DNA from: Aricia agestis
Taxonomy: Eukaryota; Arthropoda; Insecta; Lepidoptera; Lycaenidae
NCBI RefSeq assembly: GCF_905147365.1
Contig: NC_056419.1
Span: forward strand, 8,811,501-8,875,500
DNA: 64,000 nt
Reading direction: 5' to 3'
The notes beneath the pieces are model-generated. The model did not search any database. It saw only the letters and a list, made by a program, of their open reading frames with translations, and was not told where the DNA came from. This document shows, in pieces, positions 48,801 through 58,219 of this stretch. The position numbers and the translations under genes are program-made. Within the stretch, counting starts at the first letter, position 1, and every line of letters begins with the position of its first letter.

Positions 48801-51800
48801 GCCTCCCCCAACAGCTTCCACTCACTTCTCTGACATGCCACTCTACTCCACATTTTGCCAGCCATTTGTACTATTTCATCTTCCCATCTTTTTCCCTTTT
48901 TTCTTTTTGCCCCTCTGGGATACTAAGACGTTATTATTTTTGTCCATTTATCTGGCCCTCTCAAAACATGCCCGGCCCACTTCCATTTCAGTTTTTTTGT
49001 TTTATATGTTACATCAGTTACACCTGTTATTTTTCTCAACTCCTTGTTTTCTATTTTGTCTATCCTTGTCTTTCCAATCATACTCCTCTCCATAGCCCTC
49101 TGTCCAACTTCCAGCATACTTGTAGTAGCTTTTGTTAGAGCCCAAGTTTGGCACCCATATGTTAGAATGGGTAGAATGCATGTATTAAATAGTTTTCTTT
49201 TGGTGCCCATGTTTATACTTTTGCATTTTACTATTTCTTTAAAGGACCAGAATCTTGTCCAGGCATTGCCAATTCTTTTTTGTATTTCTTTGGTTATTGT
49301 ATCATATATTGAGATGAGTTGTCCTAGGTATACATATTCTGTAACATATTCGATCACATTGTTATCTATAGTAATTATGTTAGTTGTACTTCCATTGGTC
49401 ATAACTTTTGTTTTTAGGAGGTTCATTGACAGTCCAACTTCTTTACTTACTGTGTTGAGTTGAAGAACTCAACACAGTAAGTACACATGCTTGAAGAAGC
49501 ATGTGTTCCATTTGACTATGAGATGTGGCAAATATTATAATGTCATCTGCAAACCTTAGATGTGTCAGTTTTTCGCCGTTTATATTGAGGCCCAGGTCAT
49601 TCCAGTCGAGTTTTCGGAACGCTTCTTCGAGCACAGCCGAGAACAATTTAGACGATAGTGGGTCTCCTTGCCTCACTCCTCTCTGTATTTTTATTTCTTC
49701 TCCTTCTTTTTCTAGTTTTATTCTTGCAGTAGTTCCTGTGTATATATTCTTAATAAGTCTAATATATTTATGTTCTACACCTTGGTTTTTCAATGCCTCC
49801 CAGATTTTTGTATGATCTATAGAGTCGAACGCTTTGCAATAATCCACAAAGCAGAAGTAGTAGGTCATGTTGTATTCCTTGCATCTTTCTGCTACCTGAT
49901 TGACCACATGTATGTGATCTATCGTTGAAAACGTACTTCTGAAGCCTGCCTGTTCTCTAGGCTGATTTTCATCTAAAGTTCAGGTGATTCTTCCTAATAT
50001 AATTCTTGAAAATAATTTATATATGCTGGATATCAAACTGATGGGCCTGTAGTTCCCAATATCATCTCTATTGCCTTTTTTGTATAGCAGTGTTATTGTT
50101 GAAACTTTCCATTGGAGTGGTACGACAAGATCTTTATTTTCGTTTAGTACTTCATTGCGTATAGAGTCTGGACCAGGTGCTTTGTCTTTTTTCTGAGTGG
50201 TTATTGCTTTCTCAACTTCCCTTTGGATGATGCAGGGCACCTCACTTGTGTCCAGTAGTTCGGCGTCCACATGTGGTGTTAGTTTGGAGTACAGGCTTCT
50301 GTAGTATTCTGTGGATTATGTCCGGTCTTTTTGTTTTTGTTTGTCCTCTCCTATCTGTGAGCTTAGGTATCCACTCTTCTTTTTCCTATAATAGTTTTAT
50401 TGCCTTTTTAGTACCTCCTGTTTTGTCAATGAGAGTTTCTAGGGTTTTCAGTCTGTGATGTTGTCTATCTTTTCTGATATTTGTCCTTATTAATTTACTT
50501 AGTTCAGCTATTTCCTTTCTTAGTTGTGTTGTTTTCGGTTTGATTATTAATTTTAGCCCTCTCCTGTTAATTATCTCTTTTGTTTCTTCAGATATTATTT
50601 TCTTATCAGTTGTTGGTCTATTTTGACTTATTTGGTATTTATTTATTACATCTGTTAGTCTATCGTAGCTATCTTGTAGGTGCTTGTTTGCTTGGTCTAC
50701 TATGAAGTTCTTTAATTCATTTTGCAGTTGATCTTTGGTTATTTGCTCTTTATTTTTGCCTAACTCTCCTTCCTGACCTCTATAGAAATTTCTCCTAGGT
50801 TTTGTTCCGTTTGTTTTTAGTTTGGCTCTAACCATTCGATGATTTGTGTTAAAATTTAGTCCTGAAATCACCCCGCAGTATTCGAATTGTTTGTTTTTGT
50901 AGGTTAATATGTAATCGATTTCGTTTTTATGGATTCCATTTGGAGAGATCCAGGTCCATCGGTTTTTTTCCTTCTTTTTAAATTTGTTATTTATGTTTAT
51001 TAATTGATGTTCTAGAGCTAGGTTGACAAGTCTTTCGCCATTTTTTGTTCTTTTACCTTTATAATAGGGACCAAGAATATGCTCTTCTCCATCTCTTCTT
51101 TTACCTAACTGGGCATTGAAGTCTCCCATTAGGATTAGTTTCTTAGAGTTAAGTGACTTTAGGCGTTCATTCAACTTAGCATAGAAGTCTTCGATTATGA
51201 CCTTCGATGATTGTTCCGTTGGTGAGTAGATCTGAACTATATCCCATATGTCATCATTTGGTGGCAGTCTTATCTTAAGAACGGCTATGCGTTCTGAAAT
51301 TCCACGTAGTTCCTCAATGTTTGTTTTCAGATCTTTATGGATCATAAACCCAACGCCATGTAGACCCTGCGTTTCTCCTTTATGATACAGTATGAAGTCT
51401 CCATAGTCTGAAATTTGGTCTCCATAGCGCCTGACTTCGCTTATTCCAATTATGCTCCACTTAATATTTCTTAATGCAATTCTTAGTTCAGTAAGACTTT
51501 TCTGACTGACTTTTCTTGCGTTTAGTGTGGCAATATATATATTATTTAGGTTTAGATTTGTGTTTGGGGGGTTGTGGTCTGATTCCCCACGGGGACCAAC
51601 AGAATTGGGGAATTTCGAGTTATTTTTATTTGTTTTTCTTTTGCTTGTTTTTATTTTATTTTTCCGGCTACCATATTCTAGTTGTTTTTTGTCTGGATGT
51701 CTTTAGCTCCCTGCTTCCTGTTTTTTGTTCCATCGAAGGGGTTCACTTTAGACAGCTTATTAGGCTGTAGTGTATCAACTTGTTTAAAGTTCCGCGCTTG

Positions 51801-54800
51801 TGAAAAACTGTTAGGTGGTGTGTGTGGAGGAGAGGACGGGACTCTTTTTCTTTTCTCGTTGTTTTTCTCGCTTGCCGGTTTGTTGCCGACAACGAGTTTA
51901 TCATATTTTATAATTGCTGACTTTGAACTTTCCTGACTTTCTGGCTTCTACCAGCTTGGGAATTAAAGCTTTCTTTGTTTCTAGGACCTCCTTTGGAAAA
52001 TCTTCGGATATAAAAATATTTTCTCCAATTCTCTTCCTATTTTTCATTAGGTCAGATTTCCTCCACCCTAATGTAAGGGTTAATTTTATGGGTCTTGGTT
52101 TTCCCTCGGTTTTCTTCCCAATCCTGTTCAGTTTGCTAATTTCCCATCTGTCCCACTCGACAAGGTTTAGGCTTTTGTATGCGTTGTTCAAGACATCTAG
52201 CACAGTCTCCATAAGATCCTTATTGTCATTTTCTTTTTCCTCTATTCCATGAAGGATGACGTTGTTCTTTCGTGCTTCTTGCTCTAGACCGTTTATTCTG
52301 GATTTTAAGGTAGAAACCTCGTGTTTCAGTGCCTCATTTTCTTGCTTGATTGGCAGAAGTCTCTCCTCAATTGCAGATGTTATTGTATTGTGAACGTTTT
52401 CAGTTATAGTTTCAGCTTGCTTTCTTAGTTCTTTAAAATGTTGAAATAATATATCAAATTGTTCGTCCATGTTTCCCATTATTTGGTACGTGAGAGCAAA
52501 TGTTGGCAACACTAATGTGGCAATGACTTTGTAGCCAGCTCTTAACAAATTAAAAAGTGAATGTGTTGTCTATGGTCTTGTCTCTGATTTAGATTTCGCT
52601 CTATATTAACTGTCAAATAGAAGTTACTATGACTCACTATCCTTGCACTTTTTACACTTTTTTCCTGTTTATTTCGAGTTGTTCGTGCGAGAAAACAATT
52701 ATTCGTCGGAAAATCACCGGTGGTCTTCACGATTTTGCACTTTGATTTCACTTTTATGAGGGATAAACTAATATTATCGAAAAATTTTGAAGAGCTATTC
52801 AAAAGAATGTTTGGTTGCTTTGACAGATGACAGCCGAAAAAATGCATATAAAAAATATTATAACTGTCATTTTTTAGTGTTAAACACTAGATGTTCCGCA
52901 CGGCTTCGCCAGCGTAATTTAGGAATGTCACGGAAACCATTTTCCGCAAAAAAAGAAACCTATGTCCTTTTATGTGGTCTATTCTTCATGTGTGCCAAAT
53001 AACAAAAATTTCTCCAGTAGTTTCTTAAGATATTAAGCAACTTTAAATAATTTCCTCCGTTTTTTTCCACATTTTCTTCTATTTCTTCGCTCATATTAGT
53101 CTTAGCGTGATAAAATATAGCCTTCTTCTATAAATGGGCTATCTGACACTGAAATAATTTTTCAAATTGGACCAGTAGTTCCTGAGATTAGCGCGTTTAA
53201 ATAAGCCCTTTCAAATAATTTCCCCCGTTTTTTCCACACTTTCCTCTATTTCTTCGCTCCTATTAGTCTTAGCGTGATAAAATATAGGCTCCTATAGCCT
53301 TTCTCGATAAATGGGCTATCTAACGCTGAAAGAATTTTTCAAATCGTACCAGTAGTTTCTGAGATTAGCGTGTTCAAATAAGCCCTTTCAAATAATTTCC
53401 CCCGTTTTTTCCACACTTTCCTCTATTTCTTCGCTCTTATTAGTCTTAGCGTGAATAAATAAATAAATAAAATATCTTTTTTTCAAAATGGGTATCATGA
53501 TACACTTTTTGAAAGTCAAACGAAGAAACTATGTTGCCTACCACCGGTTCGGGAACTACCCCGCTGAGAAGAACCGGCGTAAGAAACTCGCACGGGGCCA
53601 TCTTTTACTAAAAAATGGAAAATATATATGTGATAAAATATAGCCTATAGCCTTCCTTGATAAATGGGCTATCTAACATTGCAAATCGGACCAGTAGCTC
53701 CTGAGATTAGCGCATTCAAACAAACAAACAAACTCTTCCGCTTTATAATATTAGTATAGATAAAATCACCAAAAAAAATAGTTTTATTTAAGAATCGTGA
53801 ATTTACCTTTTGGATCTTCTCTGTGATAATTGTCATCCCGGGGCTTTCTGTGATACTCAACTTCTTCATATCTTTGGGGCCTGAATCAAAAGTTTTTTTA
53901 TTTCTTAACAAATTAATTAAAAAAAATATGACTTTTCTTAGAATTCAAATAAATAAACTTGCTGGAGCATAACTTAATTATTAAAATAATTTTGTGTGGT
54001 ATATATCTTTAGCTTTCATACCTTTTATAATCTGGTGGATACTCCTTAGGTCTTGCTTCATAAGGGTCAGATGTGTGTTGGTATTGCACATCTTGGTCAT
54101 ATCTTTCCCTGGATCCCTCATATTTTTCTGGTGGTGGTGCATATCTAGAGTTATATAAGGAATTCATAACAAATCAATGTGTTATTGTAAATTTGTAGTT
54201 ATTTATCTTGATCAAAACTAATAGAAAGTTATAACATTAATACAACCCACCTAGAACTCTTTTCTCGCTCGTAATTATCTTGATAGCGTTGTCTATTTTC
54301 TTTACTTGAACCACGATAGAATCTTTGAACCTCCCTCTCCCTGTCGTACGGCTCTAACGAGCCTGAACGCCTGTATTCCTTCCTGTAATCATGATTTTTA
54401 TGAATTATGATGATTAGCAAATTTACAAACATCTAATTTGAATACATATACAATTTTCACATGAAATAAACTTACTGATAATATGATTTTTTATGTTGAC
54501 TTTCCCCGGGAGATGGATGTCTCTCTTTTACTACACTGTGCAAGCGACGCTCCATAGGTCTTACGTCACCTGAAGCAAAAATTGCAGCATAAACATCGAC
54601 ACATGAAAAATATCCTTAACTTAATGTTATGTGAGAGGAGTAATGTACTGCTTTATACGAATATGAGAACATTACCTTCATATTGTGGTGAAGAACTGCG
54701 CCCCCTTTTGGAATGTTTATGTTTATGCTTTCGTTTCTTCTTAGAAGAGATTTCGCCATCGCTGATTGAAATGTTGTCGTCGGTGATGTCTTCGACGGAA

Positions 54801-55042
54801 ACAGATCGACGCTTCTTTTTAGTGTGCTTCTTCTTTTTTTTCTTATGTTTTCGCTTTTTAGCACGCTTCTGATCATCGGAGTCGCTTTCAGAATCTGATG
54901 ATTCGGCACGCTTTTTCTTCTTTTTGTGCCGGTGTTCCGATGCAGACGAGTCACTTTCGCTGGAGGAGCTACTTGATTTTTCAGAAACTTCTGAATCCTC
55001 GGATTCTTCAGAAGAATCATGATGTCTTTTCTTCGACTTCAT
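42805..55042 (-). CDS. SNIP1: SNIP1, FHA-domain nuclear protein (13 exons, complete)
   Basis: Nuclear phospho-binding protein known in other animals from Smad/p300 signalling, spliceosome and microRNA processing contexts. Exons in transcript order: 55042-54676, 54569-54476, 54382-54251, 54144-54022, 53880-53807, 48643-48568, 48485-48396, 46237-46175, 45949-45758, 45316-45116, 44264-44050, 43802-43615 and 42843-42805. They total 1,854 nt (617 residues and TAA). Residues 1-122 are Ser/Asp- and Lys-rich (KKRHHDSSEESEDSE), residues 123-403 are Arg/Glu/Tyr-rich and disordered, and the FHA domain is at about 470-590 with FVIGRDKKV, DHPSISKQHA and DSANGTFVNNKK phosphopeptide-loop residues. It ends VKRVKEEEAADG. 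The ATG at 55042 was chosen because the frame upstream has no other ATG. The human protein has 396 residues; the extra length is in the charged region. Confidence 0.92.
43181..43620 (-). repeat. Three tandem 146-bp units copied from the SNIP1 exon 12/intron 12 junction
   Basis: The motif TGATGTGATCC recurs at 43181, 43328, 43474 and 43620, a 146-147 bp period. Read on the minus strand, each unit holds about 78 bp matching the end of exon 12 (VLLHENSRDDA..., ending CAG) plus the GTAACG donor and about 65 bp of intron. Each copy has an in-frame TAG after NE where the parent reads DDDQPALPTTDH. The units lie within intron 12, just downstream of the true exon. Confidence 0.85.
43938..44022. mobile_element. 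Small hairpin in SNIP1 intron 11
   Basis: CTTACAGACGAACGGCACTTGTCGAC pairs with GTCGACAGGTGCCGTCCGTCTGTAAG across a short loop. About 85 bp. Confidence 0.65.
44270..45115. other. SNIP1 intron 10
   Basis: AT-rich intron between the last pre-FHA exon and the first FHA exon. I see no further gene or bounded element in it. Confidence 0.5.
45475..45624 (-). mobile_element. Short Lep1-type Helitron-like element, minus orientation
   Basis: ACCAGCTGTCCCGGTGAAC to TTTTTATATATAAGAAG is the reverse complement of the 27161-27307 type, with the CTAGT end changed to CTGGT. It lies in the SNIP1 intron between exons 9 and 10. Confidence 0.7.
46238..48395. other. SNIP1 intron 7, AT-rich
   Basis: 2.2 kb with very high AT content, TATCTTCT-like motifs and no supported exon or bounded mobile element. 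Confidence 0.5.
48923..51540 (-). pseudogene. LINE ORF2, endonuclease and reverse transcriptase, broken
   Basis: 51540-50386 is open from IYIATLNARKVSQKSLTELR through SEVRRYGD, GDFNAQLGKRRDG, NEIDYILTYKN and NTNHRMVRAKL: an apurinic-type endonuclease, where the usual SDH near its end reads TNH. A frameshift follows. 50270-49980 holds the RT thumb-side start (KKDKAPGPDSIRNEVL, LLYKKGNRDDIGNYRPISL) and ends at TGA. 49907-49443 holds CFVDYCKAFDSIDH and LRFADDII. A 31-nt insertion near 49460-49495 shifts the frame, and 49426-48923 holds the tail (YVYLGQLIS, YGCQTWAL, WAGHVLRG). Confidence 0.8.
51901..52479 (-). pseudogene. LINE ORF1 protein, coiled coil
   Basis: Reads MGNMDEQFDILFQHFKELRK from about 52479, with a leucine/glutamate heptad region (KHEVSTLKSRINGLEQEARK) and NNVILHGIEEKEN, as in small ORF1 proteins of insect LINEs. 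A charged C-terminal half follows (NIFISEDFPKEVLETKKALI). The frame is open, but the element as a whole is inactive. The role is presumably RNA binding; that is inference. Confidence 0.6.
52886..53759 (-). mobile_element. Lep1-type Helitron-like element with nested insertion
   Basis: ACTAGATGTTCCGCACGG at the left and TTTATAATATTAGTATAG at the right are its reverse-complement ends. It resembles 7357-8356, with the same tandem GATAAAATATAG blocks. About 53458-53630 is foreign: a (AATA)n run, then CCACCGGTTCGGGAACTAC and GAACCGGCGTAAGAAACTCG, a common lepidopteran LINE-tail motif. Confidence 0.65.
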
Positions 55043-55165
55043 TTTCGTCAAATACAATTTAAATTATCTCTCGTTTCTAAATACAATAAACAATTATTTT
55101 ATTTACCACTCGATACACACACTCAGTAATGGACGACACCGGAAACCAAAGTTGCCACTTGCCAA

Positions 55166-55852
55166 CAGTGTTGCCAACTTTTTTTTTACTAACCCACCAA
55201 ATTCAGCAGCGTAAACCACCAGAATTCCACTAAATAACGTAAAGACAACAACAACCTATCTAAATATAATTTGAAAATAATACAACAATAACGTCATTGT
55301 TATTATGAAATAATTATTTTTGTTACTACAAAAAGGAAAACTTTAGTTACCTATGTAATTATGTTTAAGTAGATACTTAACTAAAGAGTAAAGATGAACG
55401 TCTTTAGAGGAATCATTGTCATTTACTTGTTCAGTTTGTGAAGAATAAATTTCTTTAGTTCTAATTTTTGTAATACGGTATTTGGTATTATGTTGTTATT
55501 ACAGCATTTGCCTTCGTGTGCTAACCTTGCACGAAAGAAAGGCGATCAAACTTCATCCGGTTTCTCTGTTAAGTCTTGACAAAATTCATCATGCTAAATA
55601 ATCGCTCTATATCAGCGTTAGAATGCGGCAAAACGAATAAAGATAATAATAATATAATTAAGTTTCCAGTGTGCGTCTTCAAGGGTTAGAAACATAATAA
55701 AAAAAACTAGTGGTTTAACGTCGAAGCTACCACTAACTTAAAAAATCTAATCCACTAAGAAATCCACTAGCCACTAAAACCAATTTTTTTCCGCCAAAAG
55801 GTACGTCTAAACCACCAGATCTAGTGGAAATTCCACTAAGTTGGCAACACTG
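55166..55852. mobile_element. hAT-type non-autonomous element next to the SNIP1 start
   Basis: CAGTGTTGCCAACTT at the left and AAGTTGGCAACACTG at the right are perfect terminal inverted repeats. CTTGCCAA flanks both sides (55158-55165 and 55853-55860), an 8-bp duplication. The element is 687 bp with no coding capacity. Its nearer end is only 124 bp upstream of the SNIP1 ATG, so it lies at or inside the promoter. Confidence 0.92.
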
Positions 55853-56195
55853 CTTGCCAATGCAAATGTATCGACTATCGAAGTACCCAAAACAAAAGGA
55901 TTGAATTTCCTAATTTTGGAAAAAACTTTATATTATATACTTAAATACTGTATTCAATATTACAAAAAATCCCTTATTTAAAATAGTTTTTGTTTATTTT
56001 TTCTCATTTTTCTTTTCTTGTTTGTTTTTGTTTTATTTGTAATCATTGCATCGCGAAAGAAATAAAATCTTGTCGATCTCAACAATCAACATAAATCAGG
56101 GAGAGCGAAGCGAGCCTTAGTATACCAAGTACCTAGTAAGATCGTAAAGTGAAATGTCACTACGAAAAAACTAGCATGCCTATTGATTTGTCATT

Positions 56196-56520
56196 TGTGC
56201 TATTTTTTTTTATGAAATAAGAGGGCAAACGAGCAAACGGGTCACCTGATGGAAAGCAACTTCCGTCACCCATGGACACTCGCAGCATCAGAAGAGCTGC
56301 AAGTGCGTTGCCAGCCTTTTAAGAGGGAATAGGGTAATAGGGGAGGTAAAGGAAGGGAAGGGAATAGGGGAGGGTAGGGAAGGGAATAGGGTGAGGGATT
56401 GGGCCTCCGGTAAACTCACTCACTCGGCGAAACACAGCGCAAGCACTGTTTCAAGCCGGTTTTCTGTGAGAACGTGGTATCTCTCCGGTCGAGCCGGCCC
56501 ATTCATGCCAAAGCATGGCT
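56196..56520 (-). mobile_element. SINE-like repeat, minus orientation
   Basis: Reverse complement of the 35520-35936 family. It starts with a T run, then GAGGGCAAACGAGCAAACGG, CCATGGACACTCGCAGC, a GGGAATAGGGGAGG body and GAGCCGGCCCATTCATGCC at the distal end. Confidence 0.65.
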
Positions 56521-57043
56521 ATCCTACGTATAATGTATAATAACATAGTATTTTTTATTTATAACAGCTTTTAAGTTATAACTTATAAGTGTGTGGATGT
56601 GTCATCCTCAGTCAGTCAAGGTGTGATGACGCGTCCCCGGGGCACCTTTAAAGGGTTGCCCTTGCGCATCAAAAAAAAAGTTTGACGACGCGAGCCCTCA
56701 CAAAGCTCGGCTTTTAGCTAGTAAACTTAGGATGTGCGATGTGCCGAACATTCACAAATTTTATTGTTAAAAATGTCATTATCGATAATAAGTTAATAAC
56801 ATATATTCCCAACACAATTCCAATCCCAATAAATCCCCGCAGTTTGGGAAATTTCTTACAAATTGGCAGCCCTGCAGGAATTACGTCACAGCACAGATAA
56901 ATAAAGTTTTTTTTTTTTATTATAGCAAAATGTAGCTTGAGCAAAACACAGATTACTAGTATATATGAGCAAAATAAACCATCCACTGCCTGACTGCCTG
57001 AGTGCCAACTGCCAGTATCAAGGATGGAAAGACAGGAAGGTAA

Positions 57044-57430
57044 GCTGCGCGTGCACTGGATCGGAATCGGAGCGTACGGAGCGTACGGATTTGTTGCTTT
57101 GTATTGATTTGTATGGTACTGCGTGCACTGGATCGGCATTTCTGCGCCTGAGACCGGAATTTATGCCAATGACGTCATCCGCAGCCGCGTCTATGGGTCA
57201 ATTTATATATTTAGTGCAGAGTCAAAGCGCATCGAAACAAAGTATCAAAACTGAACATAGCAAATCCAACCTTAACTCCAAAGCGTTAACGCACACATTT
57301 CATATATACATTAATTACTAAATTGCCTATTTCGAATCCGAATACAGTGGACGCACACCATCGGCATTTCGTCGCACGCTCCGTTCGCTCCGTACGCTCC
57401 GATTCCGATCCAGTGGACGCGCAGCTTTAA
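57044..57430. mobile_element. Long hairpin MITE upstream of ARMH3
   Basis: AGCTGCGCGTGCACTGGATCGG pairs with CCGATCCAGTGGACGCGCAGCT, and AATCGGAGCGTACGGAGCG with CGCTCCGTACGCTCCGATT. The end blocks recur inside (GCGTGCACTGGATCGG at 57121), suggesting an internal duplication. Confidence 0.75.
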
Positions 57431-57539
57431 AGCGCTTTATATTTATGGCCGTGACCAATATCAATGACATAAGAAACACAGACCATTATAGAGGCCGTGA
57501 CGTGACGCGTGAGTGGATATAAAAAGGTACTCTGTGGTG

Positions 57540-57708
57540 AGTGGTGTGTCATTTGTTGTCATTTGTCAAACTCGTGTCAACTCACAGCTGTCATATAAAA
57601 AAACAGCAATTTTTCATACCTAACAAATGAAAATTTACTTTATAGTAAATATTTTCTGGCTTCGGCTTATTTTGAAAACTTATTATTACACGACCGTATT
57701 ATATTAAG
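57540..57708 (+). promoter_or_regulatory. ARMH3: Candidate untranslated first exon of ARMH3
   Basis: TTAAG|GTAAGT at 57708/57709 is a good donor, and the ARMH3 coding exon has an acceptor (TTTCTTTAG) at 58193, so a spliced 5' leader is likely. The start point is not determined. Confidence 0.35.
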
Positions 57709-57961
57709 GTAAGTAAGATAATGCCTTGTCCTGAGTTTTATTAAAAATTGCATTAAAATAGTATATAAGTATCTACAGATTTACTCGTTTTATCTTGGTT
57801 TCACTGTCTAATGCATAGACTTGAAGTGCTTTTATGGTATAATTTAGGGCAATTTTGGATACCTAATTACTAACCAAGTTCTTCTACATACGAAATGTTA
57901 AAAGAAGAAAGATAAATCAGTTGAGGAATCACAATCTTACAGTGAGATATTTTGTTTGTAC

Positions 57962-58132
57962 TAAGTATGTCTATAATAATAAACTCTTTATTTGCACATC
58001 TTAAGATACAAAAAGAGAAAAAGAAACAAATTTATGGAAGAGCGCAAATTGGCGGTCTTACCACTTTGGTTGTCTTCCAGACAACCATAATCTTTAGTAA
58101 TAATAATTGTACAAATGATTCCGGAGGTAAAC
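57962..58132 (-). mobile_element. LINE 3' tail in the ARMH3 leader intron
   Basis: ATAATAAACTCTTTATTTGC then GGCGGTCTTACCACTTTGG and TTGTCTTCCAGACAACC share the plan of the LINE tails at 5482 and 5950, read on the minus strand. Confidence 0.55.
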
Positions 58133-58219
58133 AAAATTAAGCAGATTAAAAAGTGTGTATGTATTGTAATTAAATTACAGTGTTTTTCTTTAGGTTGATA
58201 TTTTAAATCAAGAGTTAAA

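Larger units (their letters stand above)
48690..52860 (-). mobile_element. RTE-type LINE, near full-length, decayed
   Basis: Minus-strand non-LTR retrotransposon inside SNIP1 intron 5, in the same orientation as the gene. From 5' to 3' it has a 5' region (about 52860-52550), an ORF1 with a coiled coil, an endonuclease/reverse transcriptase ORF2 in four frame pieces, and a 3' end of AATAAAGGC then (TAA)n near 48690. The reverse transcriptase motif LRFADDII and the GDFNAQLG endonuclease motif are visible. The clade assignment (RTE) rests on the CFVDYCKAFDSIDH and GVRQGDPLS style of the RT. No clear target duplication was found. Confidence 0.8.

Noticed and set aside
48475..49463. Long plus-strand frames (for example 206 and 139 codons) near 48.5-49.5 kb
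   Set aside because: They are antisense shadows of the minus-strand LINE ORF2 and SNIP1 exons, hydrophobic only because of the complement of Lys/Glu codons.
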